Positions 11,991 through 23,556 of a stretch of 64,000 nucleotides of DNA are shown one piece after another (the stretch's first letter is position 1; each line of letters opens with the position of its first letter). Both the position numbers and the translations under genes were made by a program. Where the stretch lies: assembly GCF_008831285.2 (NCBI RefSeq), contig NC_045139.1, positions 22,302,412 to 22,366,411 of the forward strand. Direction: 5' to 3'. A model generated the notes under the pieces. It worked only from the letters and a program-made list of their open reading frames with translations. It was not told the DNA's origin and searched no databases. Origin of the DNA: Nymphaea colorata. Lineage: Eukaryota; Streptophyta; Magnoliopsida; Nymphaeales; Nymphaeaceae.

Positions 11991-13179
11991 TTTGTTCTCA
12001 AAAATATTATTCAAGACTTCATCAACAAAGATCTCAAGATTTGTGATGATAGTATCCCTGAAATACTAAGGAATCCATTCCCTGACCATGGAAAGGCGGT
12101 AGTAGCCATGATCACTACAGTCACTCCACTTCCGTACCATCCACAAGAGCACATTCGACCTTATATTGGGAGCAGCTCACACAAAATCATGGTGGTAGAC
12201 CAAGGTAAGGAACCTCTAGATTTCATTGCTATGATGAAAGACATGATAGAAAGTTTGCCCAAGAAACTTCCTATGATTCCAAAGACTTTTATCTTACAAG
12301 GCGACGAATCATCAAATGACTCCTCAGATGAAGATCCATGCTATTTGGACGTTCTCCCCTTGGAAGAGCGTATGGATGAGGGAGACTCGATTCAAGCTTC
12401 TAAAAATCAGTCAATTACCTTCTCAGAAAAAGACCTCTCAAAATGGGGATATTTCCATGAAGATGCTCTTTACATCGTTGTTCAGGTCGATGGGATGACG
12501 GTGCCACATGTTTTGATTGATGGAGGAAGTGGTTTGAGTATTTGTCCTGATCTCACGGCTAAAACATTGGGGTTTCGTGAAAACGAATATCGTTCTGATA
12601 ATACCAAGATCTACGGATACGATGGCCGAGGCATGAACAGCAAAGTACCCTCGACATGAATGTGATCATTGAAAATACTAGCCATTGCATTGTATTTCAT
12701 GTGGTAGACGTACCACCATCATACAACCTGCTTTTGGGACGACCTTGGATCTATCAAGTACGAGCGATCCCATCCACTCTTCATCAATGCCTAAAATGGA
12801 ATTTTGGTCCATCAGTCATCACTATCCGTGCTGAGGATCCGGTCAAGAGGTTGATGCAACCTATGCTCCCTAGGCCAATTGATCCGGTAGATGTACCGAG
12901 CATAAGAACAACAAAGGACAGACCTTTGGAAGAATGGATGCAGAACATGGAGATAGAGGAACCATCCGGAATGCTTATGCTATTTCAAGCAATCGTGCAA
13001 GTTACCAAGAACACCTATTGTATGTTCATTTCATGAAAACCCCAAGGTTTTTAGTTGCTTCTGAAAGGTGGCTACGGTCCATTCACTGCCTTGGGAAAAA
13101 TGAAGATGGCATCTTGCAACCAATTAGCATATCTTTTCAGATGAACATGAGAGGACTGGGATATCATGAAGGAATTTGA
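11991..13179 (+). pseudogene. Protease region and G-patch, left copy
   Basis: After the zinc knuckle an open frame to 12659 encodes a retropepsin-like domain. The active-site motif VLIDGGSG has its Asp codon at 12519-12521 and is followed by a flap-like region. The frame then slips near 12647 and continues at 12656-13036 with LLLGRPWIYQVRAIPSTLHQ, the usual conserved end of plant gypsy proteases. A G-patch-like segment (GLGKNEDGILQP, then RGLGY) follows to 13179 but is out of frame because of single-base losses near 13040 and 13091. The protease cleaves the gag-pol polyprotein; G-patches in these elements probably bind nucleic acid. Confidence 0.75.
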
Positions 13180-13374
13180 AGAAGATCTTGGGGGCTGATA
13201 GTATTCACTTTTGTTTCAAATCCTCCCATGAATTTTGTAATTTTAACATCTTTTGTCTCGTCTCATGAGAGAACCATTCTATGAACTAAGAACTTTTTTT
13301 TTATATATATGCAAATGCAAGTAATTTTTTTGTTGTCAATTTCGTCCAACTCTTTCCTTTATCCTCTTTACAGG

Positions 13375-14570
13375 ATGTCGGAACTCAATATGTCTCAATT
13401 ATTCTTTTCCACGAAAGTCCCCCAGAAAGCATTTATCGAACAAGCAGTCGGTGAAATGGAACCTATGGCAATACCCGAGTCAGAATTACAGAATTCACTC
13501 AGATTCAGAAACAAGAGCATCCCTCATCTTTGTGAATGATCCAATTGAAGAAATTAATATTGGAACCAGTGAAGATCCTAAAATTCTTCAATTGGCACCA
13601 GTTTGTCAGCGAATGAGAAGAAAAGATTGGTGGACTTTCTTATAATAACCAAGAAGCTTTTGCTTGGACTTATGAAGATATGCCAGACTTAGACCCTCAA
13701 TTGGTTGAACATCGTTTGCCCTTAAATCCTAATTGCAAGCCGATTAAGCAAAAATTGCGCAAGCTTGACCCTCGACTAGAAGGCCCTGTAAAAGAAGGAC
13801 TAGAGGACTTGCTAAAGGCAAAATTCATTCGTGCCATCGATTACCCCGAATGGTTGGCGAACATCGTGTGGTCCCCAAGAAAAATGGCAAAGTTAGGTTG
13901 TGCATCGACTTTCGAGACTTGAACAAAGCCACACCGAAGGATGATTATCCTCTTCCAAACATTGATCTATTGGTAGACAGTACTGCAGGCCATGCAATGT
14001 TTTCTTTCATGGATGGATATTCGGGATATAATCAAATCAAATTAGCAGTCAAAGATCAACCTAAGACCGCTTTTACTACACCATGGGGTACTTTTGTTAC
14101 ACGGTAATGCCATTTGGGTTGAAGAATGCTGGAGCACCTATCAAAGAGCCATGCCGCCATCTTCCATGACCAGATGCATAAATCATGGATGCATATATCG
14201 ATGACATATTGATCAAATCCAAGACAAGAGAAGATCACATTGAAACTCTTGCCCAAGTATTCGAGAGGCTTTTACAGTACAAGCTTCGCCTGAATCCTCA
14301 AAAATGTGTGTTTGGGTTGAGTCAGGCAAACTGTTGGGTTTCATGGTCAGTAAGAAGGGAATGAAATGGATCTTACAAAAGCCAAGGCAATAATCGATAT
14401 GCCACCACCTACCAATATCAAGGAGTTGCGAAGCTTGCAAGGACGAATCCAATCCATCAGACGATTCATTTCCAATCTGCCATGAGATGCACATTCAACC
14501 AAGCTTAACTTGAGGAAAGGTGTCAAGTTTGAATGGGTTTACACCAACGTTGGGAAGACCACTGCTGCTT
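13375..14570 (+). pseudogene. Reverse transcriptase, left copy (multiple one-base deletions)
   Basis: The reading starts at the ATG at 13375 (MSELNMSQ). RT motifs appear in order but in changing frames: KNGKVRLCIDFRDLNKATP near 13880, FSFMDGYSGYNQI near 14000, MPFGLKNAGA near 14110 and the YIDD catalytic box near 14195. Compared with the right copy, single bases are missing at many points, for example near 13490, 13590, 13870, 14095, 14130, 14150 and 14180. Losses become denser towards the gap. RT synthesises the cDNA. The lesions here are probably mostly assembly error. Confidence 0.78.
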
Positions 14571-15380
14571 TACATCACAGTGAATGAGTCAGCATGTGGC
14601 GGCTTTTTGACACAATATGAGGAAGGAAGTCGCATCGAATATGCAATCTATTACATTAGCAAGACTTTGTTCAGTACGAAAAGAAGTACTCTCTAATAGA
14701 GAAAACTTGTCTGGCATTGGTTTGGATGTGTTAGAAGTTGAGACATTACTTATTGGCTTGTGAGGTCAAGATACTCTCCAAACTAAATCCTCTCAAGTAC
14801 ATCTTGGAACAACCATTCCTTAATGGGCGTATCGCAAAATGGCAAGTTCTGTTGATGCAATATGATCTTGAATATGTGTCTCAAAAGTCAATCAAAGGAC
14901 AAACAATTGCGGATCATTAGCAGACTTCCCTCAGTACGAAGAAATCAGAACAAATGATGAGTTTCCAGATGAACATGTACTAAGATTGGAAACGGTTTCG
15001 ACATGGAAGATGTACTTTGACGGGTCCAGAAATTGATGGGAGCAGCATAGGCATCTTACTCATCACTCCATAATGCGAAATGATCCCGTACTCTTTGAAA
15101 CTTGATTTTCCATGTACCCATAACATGGCTGATATGAAGCCCTCATACAAGGACTTCGTTCCTTATTGAGTTTTCAAGTGAAAAGAGTGCATGCCTTCGG
15201 CGACTCTCAGCTTATTATAACCAAGTGAATGGAGAATGGCAAGTCAAGATGAAAAGTTGGTGCCATATCAAGAAATTGCTACTCCTTAATCTGTCAATTC
15301 GAAGAAGTACAATTGGCTCACGTAAAGAGAGAAGGTAACCTATGCGGATGGCCTCGCGAGCTTAGGATCAACCATCACTT
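14571..15380 (+). pseudogene. Two RNase H domains, left copy (frameshifted)
   Basis: A normal retrotransposon RNase H (CGGFLTQYEEGSRIEYAIYY, then KYSLIEKTCLALVW) is followed by a connection region (HYLLACEVKILSKLNPLKYI) and a second, archaeal-type RNase H with a YFDGS start near 15015, AEYEALIQGL-type helix and GDSQLII-type motif near 15205. Single-base losses break nearly every motif compared with the right copy. The in-frame TAG near 14730 and TAA near 15072 are present in both copies. Confidence 0.72.
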
Positions 15381-15579
15381 TTCGAACCAATGAAGCAATC
15401 CGCTCTTTTGAGATTGGAAGATTAAAACACCCTGCTTTTGAAACGATGGCGCATGTTCATCATATCCAAGGGGGGATACGCCTTGGTACCATGACATCAA
15501 AGGTATATTGAAAGCGGAGAATTCCCGACTGAAATGTCTAAAATGAACAAAAAGCAATACAACGTATGTCAGCAAGTAC

Positions 15580-16720
15580 TTTATCCTAGCAGGGGTATTA
15601 TACAGACGTGGATTTAGCACTGAATACTCTCGGTGCCTTGATGAAGATGAGGCAAAGAAAGTAATCGAAGAATCACATCGAGGAGATTGTGGAGGCCATG
15701 TTGGTTACCAAACCCTCACCAAACAAATAATCGAGCAGGGTATTATTGGCCTACCATGCAAAAAGTTGTCACCAATTTGTCAAAAGATGCAAAGAATGTC
15801 AACTGCATGCTCCAGTAATTCATGCCCCAGCATCTCACTTGCATTCTGTGACATCTCCTTGGCCGTTTTCAATGTGGGCCTTTGACGTAGTCGGACCGAT
15901 ATCCCCTGCAGCTTCTAACGGCCATAGTATTTTCTTGCTGCAACAGATTTTTTACCAAGTGGGTAGAAGTCGTCACACTTAGAACGGTGGAAGGACGTCA
16001 TGTAGTGTCCTTCATTCACAAAAATCTTCTTTGCAGATTTGGAGTCCCTCATGATATAATATCAGACAATGGAACTCATTTCAAGAATGAAAAGATGAGG
16101 CAGTTGTGCAGCAAATACCACATCACGCACCATTTTTCAGCTCCTTATTACCCCCAAGGCAATGGACAAGCAGAGGCTACCAACAAGATCCTGATCCGCA
16201 TCTTGGAACGGACAGTAGAAACAGGAAGAGATTGGCATGAAAAGATGCACAACGCTCTATGGGCATATCGCACCACTATGAGAACTCTAACAATGCCACT
16301 CCAGCAGAGCTAGTCTATGGAACAGAAGTGTTCTACCATTACATGTGTTGAAACCTGCTTTGAAGTTCGCTCTCTCATAGAGTCCCTCTTACTCAATATC
16401 AACAAAAAAGGCTAATGCAACTCGATTTGCTAGATGAAAAGAGGCTAAAAGCGGCTGAACATGCTGAAGCTTATCGCCAAAGGGTAGCCAGACAATTTGC
16501 CAAGTCAGTTATCGAGAGACAGTTCAAAATGAATGATTCGGTCCTACGATCTGCAGTGTACCTGAGAGGACGACCACGAGGCAAGTGGGCACCAAATTGG
16601 GAAGGCCCATATGTCATTAAGGAAGTTTTGCCCCACAATTCATACCGACTAATTGATGCTGATGGGGTGGAATTTGCCGATCCTGTTAATGCCCTTCACC
16701 TCAAGAAATTTTATGCCTAG
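15580..16720 (+). pseudogene. Integrase, left copy (frameshifted)
   Basis: The H2C2 zinc-binding part (HRGDCGGHVGY ... CHQFVKRCKEC), the catalytic core with D near 15884 (WAFDVVGP), D near 16067 (ISDNGTHF) and E near 16176 (GQAEATN), and the C-terminal part ending LHLKKFYA at 16717 are all present. Deletions of one base near 15745, 15770, 15930, 15950, 16300 and 16330 split it into pieces. The right copy carries the same integrase as one open frame, so these are probably consensus errors. Confidence 0.8.
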
Positions 16721-16850
16721 TTCTCTGTATTCATTTTCCAATCAATGTCAAACATTTGTGTTTCCACATCGACTATTCAATCTAGATTCTTCCCAGTTGT
16801 AAAACATGACAATTACACTGGGGCATTTTTATTTTTATCGCTCAGGGCTT

Positions 16851-17141
16851 GAGAGCAACCCGTGCAGGTAAAGGGTTAACCCGCAATATGAGGGCAACTC
16901 ATGCAGGCAAGGGTTAAACTGCAATGCTAGCCAAAGCAACCCATGCAGGCAAAGGGGTTAAACCTTGTGCTACAAGCCAAAGAAACCACACAGTTAAAGG
17001 GTTCAACTTGTGATGCAAGTCAAGGCAACCCATTCAGGGGGGTTAATCTGAATTTGAAATCGGCAAACCCATGCAGGTAAGGGGTTAAACCTGCAATTTA
17101 AGCTCAAACAACCCATTCAAGTAAGGGGTAAAGCCTGAAAC
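16851..17141 (+). repeat. 3' UTR hairpin array, left copy (seven ~42-bp units)
   Basis: Seven imperfect units share the form GCAACCCATGCAGG, AAGGGGTTAAACC, TGCA. Most units are self-complementary, the arms pairing around a GGGGTTAA loop. This copy has several one-base losses compared with the cleaner array at 25900-26195. Tandem repeats between pol and the 3' LTR are known in Tat/Ogre elements. Confidence 0.8.
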
Positions 17142-17220
17142 ATCTCTATGAAAATATCTTGTTGAAAAATTTGTGGCGTTTATCTTTGTCACTAAGCACG
17201 GCTAACACCGGCTTATTAAC

Positions 17221-17229
17221 AAAGAGGGG
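17221..17229 (+). other. Polypurine tract before the partial LTR
   Basis: AAAGAGGGG lies four bases before the LTR start TGTAATCACC at 17234. The same tract precedes the right-hand LTR. It would prime plus-strand DNA synthesis. Confidence 0.75.
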
Positions 17230-17233
17230 CATC

Positions 17234-18949
17234 TGTAATCACCCAATTTTTTTCTAAAGGACTATGATGTTTTATCCAAGTGCGAAATTCAAATTTAGGC
17301 ACAAGATTTCCAAAATACTACTCTCAGATCCAAATTAAATCCAAAATAGAACTCTCAGATCCAAATTAAATCCAAATACTACTTTTAGATCCAAAACCAA
17401 GTTCAGATCCAAATCAATCATTTAAGACGATTTGCCCCTCCTTTTGACCATAAAACTCCTTTAGAGGGTGATTTTAGTCTTTTTCAACAGACCGATTTGC
17501 CTCCTTTTGACCAAAAACCTTCTTTTAAAGGGTGATTTTAGTCTTTTTCAAACAAGACCGATTTGCCCCTCCTTTTGACCAAAAAACCTTCTTTAGAGGG
17601 TGATTTTAGTCTTTTTAAACAAGACCGATTTGCCCCTCCTTTTGACCAAAAAACCTCTTTTAGAGGGTGATTTTAGTCTTTTTGGTAAACAAGACCAATT
17701 TGCCCCTCCTTTTGACCAAAAAACCTTCTTTAGAGGGTGATTTTAGTCTTTTTGGGTGGACAAGACTCATTTGCCCTTCCTTTTGGCCAAAAAATCTCTT
17801 TTGGAGGGTGATTTTAGTCTTTTTAGGTCAAAAAAATTCAAATTTTGGGTTTTGGCTCCAAAATCTCTATAAATACCCCCATATCCCCTCTTGGGCAAGA
17901 TTGGTCCTTGGAAAAACTCTAGTGTATTCTCACTTGAAGACTTAGAGTTTCTCTTGAGCTCTCTCTCTCTCTCCCTCTTCCTCTTTTCATTTCCTTCTCC
18001 AACTTAGAGCAAGCACTTTTGGAGCTTCATTCAAAAGGGATCTTCAAGTGAAGGTGTTCATCTTCCTTAAGTTATTTCCCATTAGAGGTATGTAATCTTC
18101 ATCTCTCTCATTTCTCTCTTCTTTCTTTTTCATTAATGTTCTTATTATTATGTTATTTCTTTCTCTTAAACATAGTGTTGTTGTTGTTTTCATTTTCTCT
18201 TCTCATCTTCATCTCCCCATGGCCAAAGGAGATAGCACTCAACCTCTTTTTAGAGACAAGAGGCTATGCTCAAATGCACCGGGAGCATGAAAAGATGAGA
18301 TGATATTTATTTTATGATTAAATCATGTTCTTTCAAGTATTCTTGTTGTTCTTGTTCTTTCTCTCATATTAATATCTTTCTTTCTTTCTCTTCATAATAT
18401 ATTTTGTTGTTGTTATTCTTTTCCTTAATGAATATATTTTTGTTGTTATTGTTATTTCATTTCTTCAATAGTCTTGTCCTTGTTATTTTTTTTTTTTTCT
18501 TTCTTCTTCCTCTTTCATGACCAAAGGAGATAGCCCTCAATCTCTTTTAGAGACAAGAGGCTATGCTCAAGTGCATTGGGAGTGTGAAAGATGAGAAGAT
18601 CTTTCGTTTCATGATTGAATCATGTTTTCTCTTTTATTAAATATAACATTGTATTCTTTCTTCATCTCCCCACGGCTAAAAAAGGTAGCTCTCAATCTCT
18701 TTTTAGAGACAAGAGGCTATACTCAAAGTGCACCGGGAGCATGGAAAGATGAGATGATCTTTCATTTTAATCATGTTCTTTCTTTTCATGAATACATTCT
18801 TATTGTTTTTTTTTTGTTTCCTCTTATTTTCCTCTCTTCCTCATTTCTCATGGCCAAAAGAGATAGCTCTCAATCTCTATTTTAGAGTCAAGAGGCTATA
18901 CTCAAGTGCACCGGAACATGAGAAGATGAAGTGGTATATCAATTCATAG
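17234..18949 (+). repeat. 3' LTR of the left copy, cut off by the assembly gap
   Basis: It starts with the LTR 5' end and follows the other LTRs through the minisatellite, TATA box and four-copy R/U5 motif. It stops at the N run at the equivalent of about 6560 in the 5' LTR. It has many one-base deletions relative to both complete LTRs, for example in the minisatellite and in TATAAATACCCCC. A true old LTR would show mainly substitutions, so a poorly polished contig end is more likely. Confidence 0.82.
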
Positions 18950-19049
18950 NNNNNNNNNNNNNNNNNNNNNNNNNNNNNNNNNNNNNNNNNNNNNNNNNNN
19001 NNNNNNNNNNNNNNNNNNNNNNNNNNNNNNNNNNNNNNNNNNNNNNNNN
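18950..19049. other. Assembly gap of 100 N
   Basis: Exactly 100 N, the conventional size for a gap of unknown length. The sequence to its left is LTR and to its right is ORF1 near the equivalent of 10034, so the two sides cannot be neighbours in a normal element. Confidence 0.98.
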
Positions 19050-19272
19050 TATGAGACAGTTCTCTCAAAGGCAGAAGATGGTCTCTGTGCATGCACCAAT
19101 TGGAGCTATTCCTGAATTTGACCTTAGTTCTCCTCAATGGACGGCATTGTTTGCAGTAGCTCGACAAGAATGGAAGACACAAATATCATACACTTGGTTC
19201 ATAGGCCCAGTGGTGAAGAAGGAATATGCTGAGTGGTGGGATGCCAACCGACCACCATCCATCCTTCCCTAA
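19050..19272 (+). pseudogene. ORF1 (plant-mobile-domain-like) C-terminal fragment, right copy
   Basis: The last 73 codons of the ORF upstream of gag, starting inside the segment 'CMRQFSQRQKM' and ending PPSILP. It is identical to 10036-10258 apart from two changes (T to A in the TRQ/ARQ codon, and IIP/ILP). Its 5' part is missing because of the gap. Confidence 0.85.
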
Positions 19273-19440
19273 AAGTTTTATGTTGTCAACTTTGTATTCC
19301 TTCTGTCGTTGTCATCTTTATTAGTGTCTATGGATGTAACTTTTAAAACTTGTAATGCAATATGAACCTTCATTTTGTCATCATTTCCATCCAATAACTC
19401 TATTTTCTTATGTCATAAGGTGAATACTTGAAAGCCACAA

Positions 19441-20997
19441 GATGGTTGAAACTAGATCGCAAGCTAAGCAGACTCCTCAAAACGAGGCTTCATCCTCTGA
19501 ACTCCGTCCAGAAACACTTGGCCTCCCAGCAATCGAGCCAGAAGCTACTATATGTTCCGTTTGTTCATGGAGCGATTTATGAAGGAGCAAGAAGAGCAAA
19601 AGGCTTTGATGGTTACTCAGAGACGGATAATGAAAAGACTGCAAGCAGAAAAGAAAGAAGAAAAACAAGTCTTTTGTTGAGGATGAAGACCATTTGAGTT
19701 CAGATTTGACAACTAGTAAGGAAGAAAAACCCGAACTGTCTTCTCTCAAAAAGAAAAGACAACAAAGAAAAATAAAAAGGGAAAGATGTTATGATAGAAA
19801 ACAGCTCACCCAGTCTATCACCACTGAAAGTTCGGAAGAGAAGCCCAAAAGGAAGAGAAAACCTACCAAGAAAGTAAAAAAGACAAAGAAATACATCACT
19901 AGCAGCAGCTCAGACAGTGAGATTCTGAAGAAAAGTAAAGGAGATCAAGGGCAAAAGAAAAAGACCAGGCCAGAATTGGTCGAATCAAGTGATGATGAAA
20001 GTCCGACTAAGCGCAGATTCTACGAAATGGAGAAAAGAATGAACAATCTTGAGCTTAGGGGGAAGGGAAAACGTTCATACTCATGTGAGGACTACTACCT
20101 TGGCATTGAAGGAGACGAAGACGTGAAAGGCTTGCCTAGAGAATTCATCAGATATGATGGAACCACCTGTCCACACGTTCATCTTTCAACCTTTTTCAAT
20201 GATTGCTACAAAATTCGGACAAATAACAGAGCTTTGTTCCGATATTTTCCAAGAAGTCTTGAAGGCATTGCCGCACAATGGTATAAAGAAATATCAATCC
20301 AATCGAGCTGAAGGAGTTTGACAAGTTGATTAACATGTTTGTTGAAAGATTTGAACAAAATGCTCCCATGGCTCCAACCCTCAGTACCATTTGCAGTCTT
20401 CGTCAGAAACAGGAGAAAAGGCTCGAGAATTCATCCAAAATGGAGAATGCAATGCAATAAGATGAAGGAGCCCATTTCTGAGACACAAGCCTTGTCACTC
20501 ATTAGGAAAAATCTTGCCCAACCCTTGAAAAGTCTCATCCGCAATGCCCCGATCAAAACCTTTGCTGAGTTAATTGAACAAGCAAACTCGATAGAAGAAG
20601 GGATTGAGGAAGGAGATTTTGATGGAATTATTGCTCCTAAGTACAAAGAAGATGGAAAGAAAGGAGGAAGGACACAACTGCCTGCACAATTCATAGCCAA
20701 TGCTGGCATTAGAAAGGACCATGATAATAACTACAAGCATGACAAGGGAGTCAGTTTCAAGAAGAACACACAGTTTCTCAAAGGCGACGATGAAAGGAAG
20801 AACAAACACCCAGGTTGGAGCTACGACCGAAAATTCACTCCTCTGAGCCAGTCTCGGGAGAAGATCCTGGAATACCTTCTCGCCAAAGGAACTATCGTCT
20901 TGCCAAAGTGTCAGAGCCTCCGAAAATGATGGGAGGAAATAAAGAAAAACTGTGCAAGTTTCATCGTACCCCTGGTCATGACACTGAGGATTGTTTT
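19441..20997 (+). pseudogene. gag, right copy (frameshifted near the gap)
   Basis: It has the same order as the left copy: MVETRSQ start at 19442, Lys/Glu-rich N-terminus, Retrotrans_gag core at about 20125-20560 and zinc knuckle at about 20950-20996. One-base deletions near 19436, 19545, 19617, 19643, 19756, 19784, 20289, 20413 and 20442 break it. At each of those sites the left copy keeps the base, so no single lesion is common to both across this interval. The two copies together suggest the real gag is open. Confidence 0.8.
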
Positions 20998-22186
20998 GTT
21001 CTCAAAAATATTATTCAAGACTTCATCAACAAAGATCTCAAGATTTGTGATGATAGTATCCCTGAAATACTAAGGAATCCATTCCCTGACCATGGAAAGG
21101 CGGTAGTAGCCATGATCACTACAGTCACTCCACTTCCGTACCATCCACAAGAGCACATTCGACCTTATATTGGGAGCAGCTCACACAAAATCATGGTGGT
21201 AGACCAAGGTAAGGAACCTCTAGATTTCATTGCTATGATGAAAGACATGATAGAAAGTTTGCCCAAGAAACTTCCTATGATTCCAAAGACTTTTATCTTA
21301 CAAGGCGACGAATCATCAAATGACTCCTCAGATGAAGATCCATGCTATTTGGACGTTCTCCCCTTGGAAGAGCGTATGGATGAGGGAGACTCGATTCAAG
21401 CTTCTAAAAATCAGTCAATTACCTTCTCAGAAAAAGACCTCTCAAAATGGGGATATTTCCATGAAGATGCTCTTTACATCGTTGTTCAGGTCGATGGGAT
21501 GACGGTGCCACATGTTTTGATTGATGGAGAAGTGGTTTGAGTATTTGTCCTGATCTCACGGCTAAAACATTGGGGTTTCGTGAAAACGAATATCGTTCTG
21601 ATAATACCAAGATCTACGGATACGATGGCCGAGGCATGAACAGCAAAGGTACCCTCGACATGAATGTGATCATTGAAATACTAGCCATTGCATTGTATTT
21701 CATGTGGTAGACGTACCACCATCATACAACCTGCTTTTGGGACGACCTTGGATCTATCAAGTACGAGCGATCCCATCCACTCTTCATCAATGCCTAAAAT
21801 GGAATTTTGGTCCATCAGTCATCACTATCCGTGCTGAGGATCCGGTCAAGAGGTTGATGCAACCTATGCTCCCTAGGCCAATTGATCCGGTAGATGTACC
21901 GAGCATAAGAACAACAAAGGACAGACCTTTGGAAGAATGGATGCAGAACATGGAGATAGAGGAACCATCCGGGAATGCTTATGCTATTTCAAGCAATCGT
22001 GCAAGTTACCAAGAACACCTATTGTATGTTCATTTCATGAAAAACCCCAAGGGTTTTTAGTTGCTTCTGAAAGGTGGCTACGGTCCATTCACTGGCCTTG
22101 GGAAAAATGAAGATGGCATCTTGCAACCAATTAGCATATCTTTTCAGATGAACATGAGAGGACTGGGATATCATGAAGGAATTTGA
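20998..22186 (+). pseudogene. Protease and G-patch, right copy
   Basis: The frame from 20815 runs through the zinc knuckle to the protease active site and stops at 21540 because one G is missing in the D-G-G-S motif near 21528; the left copy has it. The protease end (LLLGRPWIYQVR) lies at 21704-21800. The same frame runs to a TAG at 22058-22060. Beyond that TAG, in the same frame and without another stop, 42 codons encode a G-patch-like peptide (GGYGPFTGLGKNEDGILQP, then MRGLGYHEGI) ending at the TGA at 22184-22186. The TAG is therefore either a nonsense mutation or a read-through point. The left copy cannot decide, as it has lost bases here. Confidence 0.75.
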
Positions 22187-22385
22187 AGAAGATCTTGGGG
22201 GCTGATAGTATTCACTTTTGTTTCAAAATCCTCCCATGAATTTTGTAATTTTAAACATCTTTTTGTCTCGTCTCATGAGAGAACCCATTCTATGAACTAA
22301 GAACTTTTTTTTTTATATATATGCAAATGCAAGTAATTTTTTTGTTGTCAATTTCGTCCAACTCTTTCCTTTATCCTCTTTACAG
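22187..22385 (+). other. Non-coding link between protease/G-patch and RT, possible intron end
   Basis: The stretch is T-rich and ends with CTTTCCTTTATCCTCTTTACAG directly before GATGTCGG, the RT start, which makes a good plant 3' splice site. Ogre elements are known to have an intron between the protease and RT regions. No donor is certain; candidates are AAAG/GTGGCT near 22071 and TTTT/GTAATT near 22242. The left copy has the same acceptor at about 13373. Confidence 0.45.
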
Positions 22386-22386
22386 G

Positions 22387-23556
22387 ATGTCGGAACTCAA
22401 TATGTCTCAATTTATTCTTTTTCCACGAAAGTCCCCCCAGAAAGCATTTATCGAACAAGCAGTCGGTGAAATGGAACCTATGGCAATACCCGAGTCAGAA
22501 TTACCAGAATTCACTCAGATTCAGAAACAAGAGCATCCCTCATCTTTGGTGAATGATCCAATTGAAGAAATTAATATTGGAACCAGTGAAGATCCTAAAA
22601 TTCTTCAAATTGGCACCAGTTTGTCAGCGAATGAGAAGAAAAGATTGGTGGACTTTCTTATAAGTAACCAAGAAGCTTTTGCTTGGACTTATGAAGATAT
22701 GCCAGACTTAGACCCTCAATTGGTTGAACATCGTTTGCCCTTAAATCCTAATTGCAAGCCGATTAAGCAAAATTGCGCAAGCTTGACCCTCGACTAGAAG
22801 GCCCTGTAAAAGAAGGACTAGAGGACTTGCTAAAGGCAAAATTCATTCGTGCCATCGATTACCCCGAATGGTTGGCGAACATCGTGGTGGTCCCCAAGAA
22901 AAATGGCAAAGTTAGGTTGTGCATCGACTTTCGAGACTTGAACAAAGCCACACCGAAGGATGATTATCCTCTTCCAAACATTGATCTATTGGTAGACAGT
23001 ACTGCAGGCCATGCAATGTTTTCTTTCATGGATGGATATTCGGGATATAATCAAATCAAATTAGCAGTCAAAGATCAACCTAAGACCGCTTTTACTACAC
23101 CATGGGGTACTTTTTGTTACACGGTAATGCCATTTGGGTTGAAGAATGCTGGAGCAACCTATCAAAGAGCCATGGCCGCCATCTTCCATGACCAGATGCA
23201 TAAAATCATGGATGCATATATCGATGACATATTGATCAAATCCAAGACAAGAGAAGATCACATTGAAACTCTTGCCCAAGTATTCGAGAGGCTTTTACAG
23301 TACAAGCTTCGCCTGAATCCTCAAAAATGTGTGTTTGGGGTTGAGTCAGGCAAACTGTTGGGTTTCATGGTCAGTAAGAAGGGAATTGAAATGGATCTTA
23401 CAAAAGCCAAGGCAATAATCGATATGCCACCACCTACCAATATCAAGGAGTTGCGAAGCTTGCAAGGACGAATCCAATCCATCAGACGATTCATTTCCAA
23501 TCTGGCCATGAGATGCGAGCCATTCAACCAGCTACTGAGGAAAGGTGTCAAGTTTG
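22387..23556 (+). pseudogene. Reverse transcriptase, right copy
   Basis: From the ATG at 22387 the frame is open for about 130 codons. It slips at about 22770 where one A of a five-A run is missing compared with the left copy, and continues open from 22773 to 23609. Visible RT motifs are VPKKNGKVRLCIDFRDLNKA, FSFMDGYSGYNQI, MPFGLKNAGATYQRAM, YIDDIL at about 23217-23234 and the thumb/connection LLGFMVSKKGIEMD and SLQGRIQSIRRFISNLA. The catalytic aspartates are present. The RT-to-RNase H linker is shortened: FEW at about 23555 is followed out of frame by TLGRPLLLYITV, without the usual 20-40 residues between. The left copy has the same junction, so this lesion belongs to the element. Confidence 0.82.
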
